Shown: positions 7,772 to 17,807, numbered from the stretch's first letter. The stretch: DNA of 46,309 bases from Planctomycetales bacterium 71-10 (GCA_001898385.1 MKTT01000112.1:66572-112880); one strand, 5' to 3'. The notes: generated by a model not told the origin, from the letters alone. Translations and numbers: made by a program.

Positions 7772-9688
7772 TCAGCCCTGGATCGCGTTGGTGCGGCCCA
7801 GGGCGATGTCGAAGTCGCCGACGGCGGGGACGAGCATCGCCATCAGCGCGAAGCCGTACACCCCGGCGCTGACGAGCAGGGCCGCCAGGAAGTCGCCGTT
7901 GAGCAGGCTGATGATGCAGTAGAAGGAACAGAACGGGGTCAGCAGGGCCACCAGCGCGATCGCCCGCGAGGGGTTCTTCGCCCCCAGCGAGCCGAAGAGG
8001 GCCACGCTGCCGGCCCCGATGAAGATCATGAAGGAGAGGAGTTGGCGGCCGAACTCGCGGTCGCTGAAGATGATCAGGTAGGCGCAGAGCAGGATCCCCA
8101 CCATCAGGAAGAAGATGGTCCCCAGGCTGTGCGCCACGGCCGTCCGGCTGCTGGTGTAGGTGATCGCGTCGTGCAGGCCGAGCATCGCCGCGAAGTGGCA
8201 GAACAGCAGGTAGTCGATGGTGAAGAAGGCGAGGTTCTCGCCCCCCAGCCGGTCCGTCCACCACAGGTAGAAGGCCAGCAGGAGCGGCAGGGCCACCATC
8301 TCCTTGGCGTTGTACAGCGCGCCGAACAGCTTGCCGTAGATGAAGTGGCCGGGGGACAGCTCCGTGACCAGCAGCAAGTCGAGCGCGCCGGTGTCGCGCT
8401 CGCTGGTGATGGCGGTCACGCCCTGGGCGTTGATGAGGACCAGGCTGAGGATGGCCAGGCCGACGGGGATCATCCCCAGGCCGGTGGCCAGCGGCTGCTC
8501 CATCCCCCTCGACAGGTTTTCGAAGAAGCCGAAGCCCAGCGCGAACAGCAGCAGGTAGCACGCCTTGATGATGAGGGGCCGCGATCCGTAGGCGCGGGTC
8601 TTCAGCTCGCGCCAGAGGATGGGGTTGGCCCAGGCGGCGCGATACGGCTTCGGCGCGGCGGCCAGGCGGCGGTGGGTGCGCCGGGGGACGTGCAGGCCGG
8701 TGGTGGCCCCCGCCCCGTCGTCGCCGCCGTCGCCCCCGCCCGCGGCGACCGCGGCGGCGGCCGATCGTCCCGGCGTCCCCTCGCGGCCGATCGTCGCGCC
8801 GACGGCCGCGGCCTCGGCCGGCACGGCCTCCTCCACCTCCACCAGCGTCTCGACGACCTCGGCCTCCTCGTCCCCCTGCTCCCGCGGCTCGTTGTTCCCC
8901 GGGTTCCAGACCCGGAGCATGGACGTCCCGAAGGTCACGATGAGCGCCGCGAACGTCAGCCGGACGCCGATGTAGACCAGGCTCGAAGCCCGCACCAGGC
9001 CCGTCGCCTGGTCCGACGCCGGGTAGAGCACGGCGATCATCGCCCGGTACGGGTTGAGGACCTCCTCCACCGGCACGTCCCAGAGCCTCAGCCCCGGGAA
9101 GAAGACGCTGAACAGCTCCACGCCCGTCACCGAGAAGACCACCATCAGGATCGTCAGCGAGATCGACTGGAACGTCCGGTCGCGCCAGAGCGCCACCAGC
9201 AGCCCCATCGCCCCGCCGGCCACGCCCGACGCCGCCGTCACCGCGAACAGGTTCATCACCTGCCCGAACGAGATCCCGCCGAACAGCGCGCAGAGCGACA
9301 GCAGCCCGATCCCCGCGCCCAGCATCACCACGATGTGCAGCAGCCCCGCGATCAGCTTGCCCACGACGATCTCGGTGTCCGAGAGCGCCGTCATCAGCAG
9401 CAGCGTGAACGTCCGCCGGTCCTTCTCATACGCGACGGCCGCGGCCGTGGAGAGGGGGGCGAAGAAGAGCATCAGCGTGAGTTGGAGCATGGCGAACATG
9501 CCGTACAGCACGCCGCCGAACCGCGCCATCAGGCCCAGCTCGCGCACGTCCTGCCAGCCGACGATCGACTGCCACGCCGTCCACAGCAGGATGAACAGGA
9601 AGCAGGCGAACGAGGCCCGCCACAGGTAGTATCGCAGGCTCCGGGGCGCCGTGAGCACTTCCCGGGCGATGATCGGTCCGGCGAACAA
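7772..9688 (-). CDS. Double ABC-2 type transporter permease
   Basis: A 638-residue polytopic membrane protein made of two related permease halves. The first (residues about 1-240) begins GPIIAREVLTAPRS and has about six membrane segments. The second (about 350-638) begins NPILWRELKTRAYGSRPLI and again has about six. Between them lies a hydrophilic Glu/Ala/Gly-rich linker. Tyr-Glu-Lys-Asp-Arg-Arg-Thr-Phe-Thr-Leu-Leu-Leu and SERDTGALDLLL are the paired cytoplasmic motifs typical of ABC-2/GldF-like permeases ahead of membrane segment 3. I chose the TTG at 9688, which has GGGGGA seven bases upstream; no ATG lies near the start of homology. No ATP-binding subunit gene is adjacent in the window. 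Transported substrate is unknown. Confidence 0.85.
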   Translation of the reverse strand: MFAGPIIAREVLTAPRSLRYYLWRASFACFLFILLWTAWQSIVGWQDVRELGLMARFGGVLYGMFAMLQLTLMLFFAPLSTAAAVAYEKDRRTFTLLLMTALSDTEIVVGKLIAGLLHIVVMLGAGIGLLSLCALFGGISFGQVMNLFAVTAASGVAGGAMGLLVALWRDRTFQSISLTILMVVFSVTGVELFSVFFPGLRLWDVPVEEVLNPYRAMIAVLYPASDQATGLVRASSLVYIGVRLTFAALIVTFGTSMLRVWNPGNNEPREQGDEEAEVVETLVEVEEAVPAEAAAVGATIGREGTPGRSAAAAVAAGGGDGGDDGAGATTGLHVPRRTHRRLAAAPKPYRAAWANPILWRELKTRAYGSRPLIIKACYLLLFALGFGFFENLSRGMEQPLATGLGMIPVGLAILSLVLINAQGVTAITSERDTGALDLLLVTELSPGHFIYGKLFGALYNAKEMVALPLLLAFYLWWTDRLGGENLAFFTIDYLLFCHFAAMLGLHDAITYTSSRTAVAHSLGTIFFLMVGILLCAYLIIFSDREFGRQLLSFMIFIGAGSVALFGSLGAKNPSRAIALVALLTPFCSFYCIISLLNGDFLAALLVSAGVYGFALMAMLVPAVGDFDIALGRTNAIQG

Positions 9689-10000
9689 GGCGGATCCCCC
9701 ATACGGACGGAGAACGGCGAGGCGGGGCGGGCGACGAAGGAATCTCCGGATGATGCGTCCCGACTGGAAAGTGTAGCAAAGCCCCCCGCGCCCGACCAAG
9801 GGGTGTCGCCCCCGGCGGCCCCCACGGGTCGCGCCGCCCTGCCCGTCGCCGCCCCGTCGGCCTACAATAGGAGATGTGGCTCCGTCGGTCGGGGCCCGAT
9901 CCCCGCGACGACTGCGCGGGTCGCGATCCGGGGCGGCGGCCGATCGAGCCTTGCGGTGGGACTCCACCTCTCCAGCCCGGCCAAGCCGGGGGAGGCTCCG
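9689..10000. other. Divergent intergenic region, permease / alcohol dehydrogenase
   Basis: No gene is supported here. For the minus-strand permease gene, TTGGTC (9795-9800) and TACACT (9771-9776), 18 bases apart, are a plausible promoter. For the plus-strand dehydrogenase gene a TACAAT box at 9863-9868 is visible but has no convincing -35. An open frame beginning at the ATG at 9874 overlaps the dehydrogenase in another frame and is rejected. Confidence 0.4.
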
Positions 10001-11026
10001 ATGGCGCGCAAGATGAAGGCCGCGGTCGCGAGGGGATTCGGGAGGCCGCTGGCGATCGAGGACGTCCCCGTCCCCGAGCCCGGCCCCGGGCAGGTGCTGG
10101 TCAAGGTCGCGGCGTGCGGCGTCTGCCACTCCGACGTCCACGCCGTCGACGGCGACTGGCCGCTGAAGCCGAAGATCCCCTTCATCCCCGGCCACGAGGG
10201 CGTGGGCGTGGTGGCGGAACTCGGCCCCGGAGTGGGCCGCGTGCGCGAGGGGGACCCCGTCTGCGTCCCCTGGCTGCACCACGCCTGCGGGACGTGCGAG
10301 TACTGCACCACCGGCTGGGAGCCCCTGTGCCCCGGCCAGACGAACACCGGCTACAACGTCGACGGCGGCTACGCGGAGTACGTCCTGGCCGAGGCCGCGT
10401 TCGTCGGCCTGCTCCCGAAGGACCCCGACTTCGTCGCGATGGCGCCCATCGCCTGCGCCGGGGTCACGACCTACAAGGGCGTCAAGGAGACCGAGGCCCG
10501 GCCCGGCGAGTGGCTGATCGTCTCCGGCGTCGGCGGCCTCGGCCACGTCGCGGTCCAGTACGCCCGCGCGATGGCCCTCCGCGTCGGCGCGATCGACGTC
10601 GCCGACGAGAAGCTCGAACTCGCCCGGTCCCTGGGGGCCGAATTCGCCGTGAACGCCCACGCCGGGGACGCCGTCGCCGAGGTGATCGAGCGGACCGGCG
10701 GCGGCGCGCACGGGGTCCTGGCGACGGCCGCCTCGGTCGCCTCCTTCACCCAGGCCGTCGCCATGGCGCGGCCGAGGGGGACCGTGGCCCTGTGCGGCCT
10801 CCCCGCGGGCGACTTCCCGACGCCGATCTTCGACGTCGTCCTGAAGCGCATCACCATCCGGGGCTCGATCGTCGGCAACCGCCAGGACCTCTCCGAGGCC
10901 GTCGCCTTCGCCGCGTCGGGCCAGGTCAAGGCGACCGTCCACAGCGCCCCCCTGGAAGACGTCAACGACGTCTTCGCCCGCCTCAAGGCGGGGGAGATCG
11001 ACGGCCGCATGGCCCTGATCCCCTGA
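10001..11026 (+). CDS. adhP: Zinc-dependent alcohol dehydrogenase (AdhP-like)
   Basis: A 341-residue medium-chain, zinc-dependent alcohol dehydrogenase that oxidises primary alcohols (or reduces aldehydes) with NAD(P). CGVCHSDVH supplies the catalytic-zinc Cys and the following Ser/His, and GHEGVGVV supplies the catalytic-zinc His. The structural-zinc loop is CGTCEYC followed by the fourth Cys in EPLCPG. The coenzyme fold is marked by SGVGGLGHVAVQYA, and GAIDVADEKLELARSLGA is the second strand/helix, with Asp as the likely NAD selector. The length is that of the AdhP subgroup. GGGGGAGG lies just upstream of the ATG at 10001. It stands alone between divergent and unrelated genes. Confidence 0.93.
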   Translation: MARKMKAAVARGFGRPLAIEDVPVPEPGPGQVLVKVAACGVCHSDVHAVDGDWPLKPKIPFIPGHEGVGVVAELGPGVGRVREGDPVCVPWLHHACGTCEYCTTGWEPLCPGQTNTGYNVDGGYAEYVLAEAAFVGLLPKDPDFVAMAPIACAGVTTYKGVKETEARPGEWLIVSGVGGLGHVAVQYARAMALRVGAIDVADEKLELARSLGAEFAVNAHAGDAVAEVIERTGGGAHGVLATAASVASFTQAVAMARPRGTVALCGLPAGDFPTPIFDVVLKRITIRGSIVGNRQDLSEAVAFAASGQVKATVHSAPLEDVNDVFARLKAGEIDGRMALIP

Positions 11027-11058
11027 AAGACGCCGATCCGCGGGCCGCGGCGGCCCGG

Positions 11059-11088
11059 TTGACGGGGCTCCGCGGCGGCCCGTACACT
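11059..11088 (+). promoter_or_regulatory. Sigma70-type promoter of the CRTAC1 lipoprotein gene
   Basis: TTGACG (11059-11064) and TACACT (11083-11088) are separated by 18 bases, placing a start near 11095, about 44 bases before the GTG start at 11139. Confidence 0.45.
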
Positions 11089-11138
11089 GACCGCGCCCGT
11101 CGCGGAGCCCCCCGTCCTCCCTCGCGAAAGTCCGGACC

Positions 11139-12929
11139 GTGACCGACCGCAGAACTCCCCGCAAGACGTCCCTCCTCGCGCTCGTCCTGGCCGCCGTCGG
11201 CTGTTCGAAGGCCCCGGAGGATCCGGCGGCCGATCCGCCGCCGCAAGCCTCCGCGGCCGCGAAGCCGAAGGCCCCCGCGCCGACGCCCCCGGCGGTGAAG
11301 TTCGTCGACGTCACGGCCGAATCCGGCGTCGACTTCGTCCACTTCAACGGGGGCCGGGGCGAGAAGCTGCTGCCGGAGACGATGGGCTCGGGCGTGGCGT
11401 TCCTGGACTACGACGGCGACGGCGACCCGGACCTCCTGTTCGTCAACTCCGCCCCCTGGCCCGCGGCCCCCGCGCCCGAGCCCGCCCCCGCGCAGCGGCT
11501 CTACCGCAACGACGGCCGGGGGAAGTTCCAGGACGTCACGAAAGAGGCCGGGCTCGATAAGACGTTCTACGGCCAGGGCGTCGCCGTGGGCGACTACGAC
11601 AACGACGGCGACCCCGACGTCTACTTCACGGCCGTCGGTCGCGGCTTCCTGTTCCGCAACGACGGCGGAAAGTTCGTCGACGTCAGCGAGGCCGCCAACG
11701 CGAAGGGCCCCAACGCCTGGCTCACCGGCGCGACGTTCTTCGACGTCGAGAACGACGGCGACCTGGACCTCTTCCTGGGGAGCTACATCACCTGGACGCC
11801 CGAGATCGACAAGGTCCAGGGCTTCCAGGCCGCCGGCCTCGGACGCGCCTACGGCCCGCCGACGTCGTTCAACGGCTCGCTCTGCGCCCTGCTGCGGAAC
11901 GACGGCGGCCGGTTCACGGACGTCAGCGAGGAGGCCGGCGTCCAGGTCCGCACGCCCGACCTCAAGGCCCCGCTCGGCAAGTCGCTGGGCGTCGCCCCGT
12001 TCGACGTCGACGGCGACGGCCTGGTCGACGTCGCCGTCTCCAACGACACGGTCCAGAACTTCCTGTTCCACAACAAGGGGGGCGGCAAGTTCGAGGAGGT
12101 CGCGCTCCTCTCCGGCGTGGCCTTCGACCAGTCGGGCTCGCCGCGCGGGGGGATGGGCTGCGACTGGTCGTACTTCCTGGACGACGGCCGCCTGGGCCTG
12201 GCGATCGGCAACTTCTCCAACGAGATGACCGCCCTGTACGTCAGCGAGCGGCCCGAGACCCTGCTGTTCTCCGACATGGCCAACCGCTACGGCCTGGGGG
12301 CGTCGACCCAGCCGCCGCTGAAGTTCGGCCTCTTCTTCTTCGACTACGACCTCGACGGCCGCCCCGACCTCCTCATGGCCAACGGCCACCTGGAGCCGGA
12401 CATCACCAAGGTGCAGGCCGGCGAGAGCTACGCGCAGCCGGCGCAGCTCCTGTGGAACTCCGGCCGGCCGGGCCGCGACCTGTACGTCGACGTCGGCGAA
12501 ACCTCCGCCGGCCCCGACCTCTTCCGGCCGATGGTCGGCCGCGGCAGCGCCTTCGCCGACGTCGACGGCGACGGCGACCTCGACGTCGTCATCACGGCCA
12601 ACAACGGCCCCGCCCGGCTCCTCCGCAACGACGGCGGCGACGCCAACCGCTGGATCCGCCTGGCCCTCGCCGGCGACGGCTCGAAGTCGAACCGCGACGC
12701 CATCGGCGCCAGGGTCGAGGTCAAGGCCGGCGGGCGGACCCTCCGCGCCCAGCTCTTCCCGGCGAAGAGCTACCTCTCCTCGATGGAGCCGACGCTGACC
12801 TTCGGCCTGGGGAAGTCCGAGGCGGCGGACGAGGTCTCCATCACCTGGCCCTCGGGCAAGGTCGCGAAGCTGGAGGGCCTGGCCGCGGGCAAAACTTACC
12901 ACGTCGACGAGGCCGCCGGACTGCGGTGA
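11139..12929 (+). CDS. CRTAC1-family lipoprotein with FG-GAP/VCBS repeats and ASPIC/UnbV domain
   Basis: A 596-residue predicted lipoprotein. The N-terminus has basic residues, a hydrophobic stretch and a lipobox ending LAAVGC, then a Pro/Ala-rich spacer. The body is a set of FG-GAP/VCBS blades with Ca-binding-like Asp-rich loops (FLDYDGDGDPDLLFVN, VGDYDNDGDPDVYFT, FFDYDLDGRPDLLMANG, FADVDGDGDLDVVITAN), consistent with an integrin-alpha-like beta-propeller. Residues about 515-596 form the ASPIC/UnbV module (NRDAIGARVEVKAGG, ITWPSGKVAKLEGL). Proteins of this layout are numerous in planctomycetes and are envelope-bound or surface proteins of undefined role. GTG start at 11139. It may be co-transcribed with the small gene 41 bases downstream. 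Confidence 0.9.
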   Translation: MTDRRTPRKTSLLALVLAAVGCSKAPEDPAADPPPQASAAAKPKAPAPTPPAVKFVDVTAESGVDFVHFNGGRGEKLLPETMGSGVAFLDYDGDGDPDLLFVNSAPWPAAPAPEPAPAQRLYRNDGRGKFQDVTKEAGLDKTFYGQGVAVGDYDNDGDPDVYFTAVGRGFLFRNDGGKFVDVSEAANAKGPNAWLTGATFFDVENDGDLDLFLGSYITWTPEIDKVQGFQAAGLGRAYGPPTSFNGSLCALLRNDGGRFTDVSEEAGVQVRTPDLKAPLGKSLGVAPFDVDGDGLVDVAVSNDTVQNFLFHNKGGGKFEEVALLSGVAFDQSGSPRGGMGCDWSYFLDDGRLGLAIGNFSNEMTALYVSERPETLLFSDMANRYGLGASTQPPLKFGLFFFDYDLDGRPDLLMANGHLEPDITKVQAGESYAQPAQLLWNSGRPGRDLYVDVGETSAGPDLFRPMVGRGSAFADVDGDGDLDVVITANNGPARLLRNDGGDANRWIRLALAGDGSKSNRDAIGARVEVKAGGRTLRAQLFPAKSYLSSMEPTLTFGLGKSEAADEVSITWPSGKVAKLEGLAAGKTYHVDEAAGLR

Positions 12930-12969
12930 GGCTCGCCGTCCGATCGCGATCGACCAGGAGGCTTCAAAT

Positions 12970-13302
12970 TTGGAAGAGCAAGCCGTGATCGTCCAGTTCG
13001 ATTACGCGTCCGACAGTCTGGACGCCCTCTTCGAGGTCGAGGAGCGCCTGGAGACCGCCGTCGCCGCCGCAGAGACCGGCGAATTCGACGGCAACGAAAT
13101 GGCCGTCGACCTCAGCGATGGCTCGCTCTACCTGTACGGCCCCGACGCCGAAGCCCTCTTCGCCTCCGTGCGACCGATCCTGGAGGCGGCCGACTGCCTA
13201 CGCAACGTCCGGGCCACCCTCCGATTCGGGCCCCCCGAGGACGACACGCCGGAGCGCGTCGAGGAAATCTCCGCCCGCCCTGACCAGCCCGAGCGGCGTT
13301 GA
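12970..13302 (+). CDS. Small acidic protein of unknown function
   Basis: A 110-residue soluble, strongly acidic protein. I chose the TTG at 12970 because AGGAGG lies eight bases upstream; a GTG at 12985 is the alternative. The sequence has an alternating strand/helix pattern (VIVQFDYASDSLDALFEVEE, then LETAVAAA) followed by NEMAVDLSDGSLYLYGPDAE and LFASVRPILEAADCL, ending in a charged tail. The DGSLYLYGPDAEALF block looks like a conserved core of a two-layer alpha/beta fold. No catalytic motif is recognised. It follows the CRTAC1 gene by 41 bases. An immunity-like or regulatory role would be a guess. Confidence 0.75.
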   Translation: MEEQAVIVQFDYASDSLDALFEVEERLETAVAAAETGEFDGNEMAVDLSDGSLYLYGPDAEALFASVRPILEAADCLRNVRATLRFGPPEDDTPERVEEISARPDQPERR

Positions 13303-13687
13303 AAGACGCGAACCGTCCCGCCTCGATTCGAGGTTGACCGCCTCCGGGGATGGAGGCAGAATGCGGCCCTCAGTCTTCTGGAGGCTGGCGCACCACTTGG
13401 ATAGCACGCCTTGAGACCAGGCTCCGTGGGATTTGAGGCCGGCCCGCCCGCGACGGGGTCGGTCGCCCTCGCCGCGAGGATGAGCGGGGGGCGATCGGTC
13501 CGATCGACGCCAGGGCGGGCGGTCGTCGAGGTGGAATCTCACGCTGCAGTAGGGAGGATCGGCCCGACGCCCGCGAAACTCGACCGAATCCGCGGAACCT
13601 CCCGGATTCAGCCCGACCCGCGAGGCCCGATCGGCGCCGATCATCGCCGCAAACGTCCAGCTTTCGCTATCAAGGAGGATACGCGCC
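13303..13687. other. Intergenic region with a promoter-like dyad
   Basis: No gene is supported. TTGACC (13334-13339) and CAGAAT (13357-13362) are 17 bases apart and could be a promoter. The spacer between them is itself a dyad, GCCTCC-6-GGAGGC (13340-13357), which could instead be a terminator for the preceding gene or a regulator site. The next start is some 330 bases downstream, so the promoter reading is weak. The rest has no visible structure; an open frame on the minus strand (13198-13779) lacks a ribosome site and has shadow-type composition. Confidence 0.35.
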
Positions 13688-14317
13688 GTGACGCGCCCCG
13701 GATTCACCCCCTCGGCCCTGCTGACGGCCTGCCTCATGATCGGGGCCTGGTCCCCGGCCGCGAAGGCCGCCCCGATCACCTCGACCGCCTACTACACCCT
13801 CACGGCCGACTCGGCCCTCGCCGCCCCCTCGGCCGACATCGACGGCCCCCAGGTCGTCGCGCTGGTCTCCCCGGCCGGCGGCGTCGTCCCCCCCACGTCG
13901 GCCGACGGCACCCAGGGGAGCCCGCTGACCATCCTGTCCGACTCCCGCGGCTTCGACCCCGACCAGCTCGTCGTGGCGTTGAAGGACTCCACCAACGACG
14001 CCGGCACCCCCGAGCAGCTCCTCGGCCTGGTCTTCTTCGGCCGCGGCCTGGAGGCGGGCGGCCTGCTCCACTTCGCCCTGAGCATCGACGGGGCCCTGGC
14101 CGACAACCCGCCGAAGCTGACGTCCTCGACCCCCGGCGTGACCATCGCGGCCGTCCCCGCGCCGGGGACCGACCCCGGGACCGATCCGGGGACGGGAACG
14201 GGCGGCGAGCCGGCCCCCAACGTGCCCGAACCGATCGGGTTCCTGCTGTGGTCGGCCGCCGCGGGTGCCATCGCCCTGCGCGGCCGGGCCCGCGTCCGGG
14301 CCGCCGCCGCCCGCTGA
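13688..14317 (+). CDS. Secreted protein with PEP-CTERM-like sorting signal
   Basis: A 209-residue exported protein. The GTG start at 13688 has AGGAGG upstream (13669-13675 region). Residues 1-28 form a signal peptide ending AAKAAP. The mature part is Ala/Asp/Gly-rich with a predicted beta-sandwich character (TSTAYYTLTADSALA, LVVALKDSTND, GGLLHFALSIDGAL). A Thr/Asp/Pro/Gly linker with short repeats precedes VPEPIGFLLWSAAAGA and then an Arg-rich tail. That is the Pro-Glu-Pro, hydrophobic span, basic tail plan of PEP-CTERM signals processed by exosortases. Function of the mature domain is unknown; the signal points to surface or extracellular location. Confidence 0.82.
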   Translation: MTRPGFTPSALLTACLMIGAWSPAAKAAPITSTAYYTLTADSALAAPSADIDGPQVVALVSPAGGVVPPTSADGTQGSPLTILSDSRGFDPDQLVVALKDSTNDAGTPEQLLGLVFFGRGLEAGGLLHFALSIDGALADNPPKLTSSTPGVTIAAVPAPGTDPGTDPGTGTGGEPAPNVPEPIGFLLWSAAAGAIALRGRARVRAAAAR

Positions 14318-14428
14318 CGCGAACGTCGCGGCCGCCCCCCGGGCGGCCGGACCGTCCCGATGTTTCTCTTTTGCATCGAGACCCGTCGGAAAATCGACCG
14401 CGGCGGTCGAGGACGCACGAAAATGTCC

Positions 14429-14458
14429 TTGAAGGCCGCGGCGGACGTCATACATAAT
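14429..14458 (+). promoter_or_regulatory. Possible promoter of the zinc-ribbon gene
   Basis: TTGAAG (14429-14434) is followed after 16 bases by TACATA (14451-14456), or after 18 by CATAAT (14453-14458), in an AT-richer patch about 80 bases upstream of the ATG at 14537. Confidence 0.35.
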
Positions 14459-14536
14459 GACGAAGCATCGCGGATGTAGACGCGACTCGAGGCATGCATC
14501 TCCGCATCATCCGGCACCAGGGATCGGGATCCATCC

Positions 14537-15154
14537 ATGCGCGACGACCTCTCCGGCCGACTCGCCGCGTGCCCCCATTGCTCGGCCCGCCTGCGGATCC
14601 TCCCCGAGCACGTCGGGCAGCTCATCGGCTGCCCCCGATGCGGCCGGGCGATCGGGCCGGCCCCGCTGGTGGGATCGGGCTCCAGCTCGGGGGAATTCCC
14701 CGCCGGCGCCCTGCCCGCCCCCGAGGCCCCCGGGCACGTCGAGACGACCTGTCCGGATTGCGGCGCCGGGCTGCGGGTGCGGGCCCGCTACCTGGGCCGT
14801 CACGTCCGCTGCGGCGGCTGCAACGGCAAGTTCCGCGTCGAGTCGGCGACGGCATCCGCGCTCGACGCGCCGGCCCCGCCCGCCGACCACGGCCCCGCCC
14901 CCACCCCCGACCCGGACGACCCAGGTCAAGGTCGAGCCGAGGTGATGCGGCTGCTGGACGAGATCGCCGAGCTGAAGGCGGTCAACGCCCGCCTCGTCGC
15001 CGAGGCGGAGCGGCTGGAGCGCGAGCGCGACGCCGCGCTCCGCGACCTGGCGCGGCTGCGACAGGATCGGGGGCGGCCCGCGATCCCGTTCGATCACGGC
15101 GAGGCCGCCCCATTCCCCTACCTCAAGGACGCCGCGGGGGCGTCCGGGGGATGA
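14537..15154 (+). CDS. Double zinc-ribbon protein with C-terminal coiled coil
   Basis: A 205-residue cytoplasmic protein. Two zinc ribbons are visible: Cys12/Cys15 with Cys32/Cys35 (CPHC, CPRC) and Cys72/Cys75 with Cys92/Cys95 (CPDC, CGGC). They are separated by a Gly/Ser/Pro linker. A Pro/Asp-rich stretch leads into a coiled coil at about residues 138-180 (heptads in LLDEIAELKAVNARLVAEAE and LERERDAALRDLARLRQ). The arrangement resembles planctomycete MJ0042-type or FmdB-like zinc-ribbon sensors, but no enzymatic domain follows. It could dimerise through the coiled coil and bind nucleic acid or protein through the ribbons; this is inference. It is convergent with the WD40 gene (10 bases between stops). 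Confidence 0.8.
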   Translation: MRDDLSGRLAACPHCSARLRILPEHVGQLIGCPRCGRAIGPAPLVGSGSSSGEFPAGALPAPEAPGHVETTCPDCGAGLRVRARYLGRHVRCGGCNGKFRVESATASALDAPAPPADHGPAPTPDPDDPGQGRAEVMRLLDEIAELKAVNARLVAEAERLERERDAALRDLARLRQDRGRPAIPFDHGEAAPFPYLKDAAGASGG

Positions 15155-15164
15155 ACGCCGCGGC

Positions 15165-16148
15165 TCAATCCGCGGCCGGCACGTCCCAGATCCGGACGGC
15201 CCCGTCCAGCGACCCCGAGGCCAGCCTCCGGCCGTCGGGCGCGAACGCCACCGAGTAGACGTTGCCGGCGTGCCCCTCCAACACCGCGCGGCAGGTCCCG
15301 TCGCGCAGGTCCCAAAGGCGGATGGTGCGATCGTGGCTGCCGCTGGCCAGCAGCGGCTCGACCGGCGAGAACGCCAGGGCGGCGACCCAGCCGATGTGCC
15401 CCGTCAGGTCGGCGCGGCACTCGCCGGCCTCGGGGTCCCAGAGCTTGATCCCGCGGTCGAACCCTCCCGAGGCCAGGAGCCGCGCGTCCGGCGAGAAGAC
15501 CGCCGCGGCGACGCCGTAGTCGTGGCCGACGAGCCGCCGGAGGCATGCCGGCCGGGCCCCGGAGACGTCCCAGATCTTGATCTCCCCGCGACGGTCCTCG
15601 GCCGCCGGGTCGGCCATCGCCGGGACCACCCCCGACGCCGCCGCGAGCCGGCCGTCGGGCGCGAACGCCACCGACCACACCGGCGCGGCGTGCTCGGGCA
15701 GGCTCAGGCGCTCGGAGCCGTCGGCCGCGTCCCAGAGCGTCACCGTGCGGGACTCCCCCCCCGCGGTGGCGAGCGTCCGGCCGTCCGGGCTGAACGCCAT
15801 CGCGTCGACCTTCCCCGGCGTCCGGAGCAGCACCCGGCCGCGCCGGGCGTCCCCATCCCAGACCGTTACCGCGCTGTACGGGGCCCCGTCCCAGCCCACG
15901 CCCAGGCCGGCGATCGTGCGGCCGTCGGGGCCGAACGCCACGGCCTCCACCTCGTCCCACTTCCCGCGCATCACCCGGGCGAGCCGCGGCGTCGCGGCCC
16001 CGTCGCGCAGGTCCCAGAGCTTGACCAGCCCGTCCCATCCCCCGCTCACGAGCCGACGCCCGTCCGGGGAGAACGCCACCGAGGTCACCACGTCGCTATG
16101 CTTCGCCGTCCCGACCCGGGACGGCCTCTCGCTCACGGATACCGACAC
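15165..16148 (-). CDS. Stand-alone seven-bladed WD40 repeat protein
   Basis: A 327-residue protein that is almost entirely seven WD40 repeats, enough for one closed propeller. The repeat ends are VKLWDLRDG, VTVWDGD, VTLWDAADG, IKIWDVSG, IKLWDPEAG, IRLWDLRDG and VRIWDVPAAD, each preceded by VAFSPDGR-type inner strands and GH/Asp structural positions. No signal peptide, kinase or caspase domain is fused, unlike many bacterial WD40 proteins. The GTG at 16148 is chosen because AAGGGGTG lies just upstream; a GTG at 16172 lacks a ribosome site. It presumably serves as a scaffold for partners that cannot be deduced here. Confidence 0.88.
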   Translation of the reverse strand: MSVSVSERPSRVGTAKHSDVVTSVAFSPDGRRLVSGGWDGLVKLWDLRDGAATPRLARVMRGKWDEVEAVAFGPDGRTIAGLGVGWDGAPYSAVTVWDGDARRGRVLLRTPGKVDAMAFSPDGRTLATAGGESRTVTLWDAADGSERLSLPEHAAPVWSVAFAPDGRLAAASGVVPAMADPAAEDRRGEIKIWDVSGARPACLRRLVGHDYGVAAAVFSPDARLLASGGFDRGIKLWDPEAGECRADLTGHIGWVAALAFSPVEPLLASGSHDRTIRLWDLRDGTCRAVLEGHAGNVYSVAFAPDGRRLASGSLDGAVRIWDVPAAD

Positions 16149-16334
16149 GTCACACCCCTTGATCCTGGTCACGATGGCGCGGCCGCGTCCGCGCGGACGC
16201 TCGGCCTCGGCATCCCTAATACATTTCGCGCGCCGAACCGCCCGCCGTGGGCCGCGAGGGCCCGTCGGCCGCTCCGGGGAGCCGCGCACGACGTTTTCGG
16301 CGGCCGGGGCCGGGGCCCCGCGGTTGGGCGGGGA

Positions 16335-17807
<1,473 letters not shown>

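Noticed and set aside
5039..10000. A very long plus-strand open frame running antisense to the cytochrome and permease genes into the alcohol dehydrogenase.
   Set aside because: It exists because GC-rich codons on the minus strand leave few stops in this frame. The translated sequence is low-complexity Gly/Arg/Ala/Asp/Gln without domains, and only the part from 10001 is a recognisable protein.
9689..11347. N-terminal extension of the permease frame antisense to the alcohol dehydrogenase.
   Set aside because: It lacks permease homology and overlaps a strongly supported gene; the TTG at 9688 with GGGGGA upstream fits the family start.
14160..14215. Tandem-looking GGGACCGA-type repeats near the end of the PEP-CTERM-like gene.
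   Set aside because: They encode a Gly-Thr-Asp-Pro linker within a clear coding frame, a normal low-complexity spacer.
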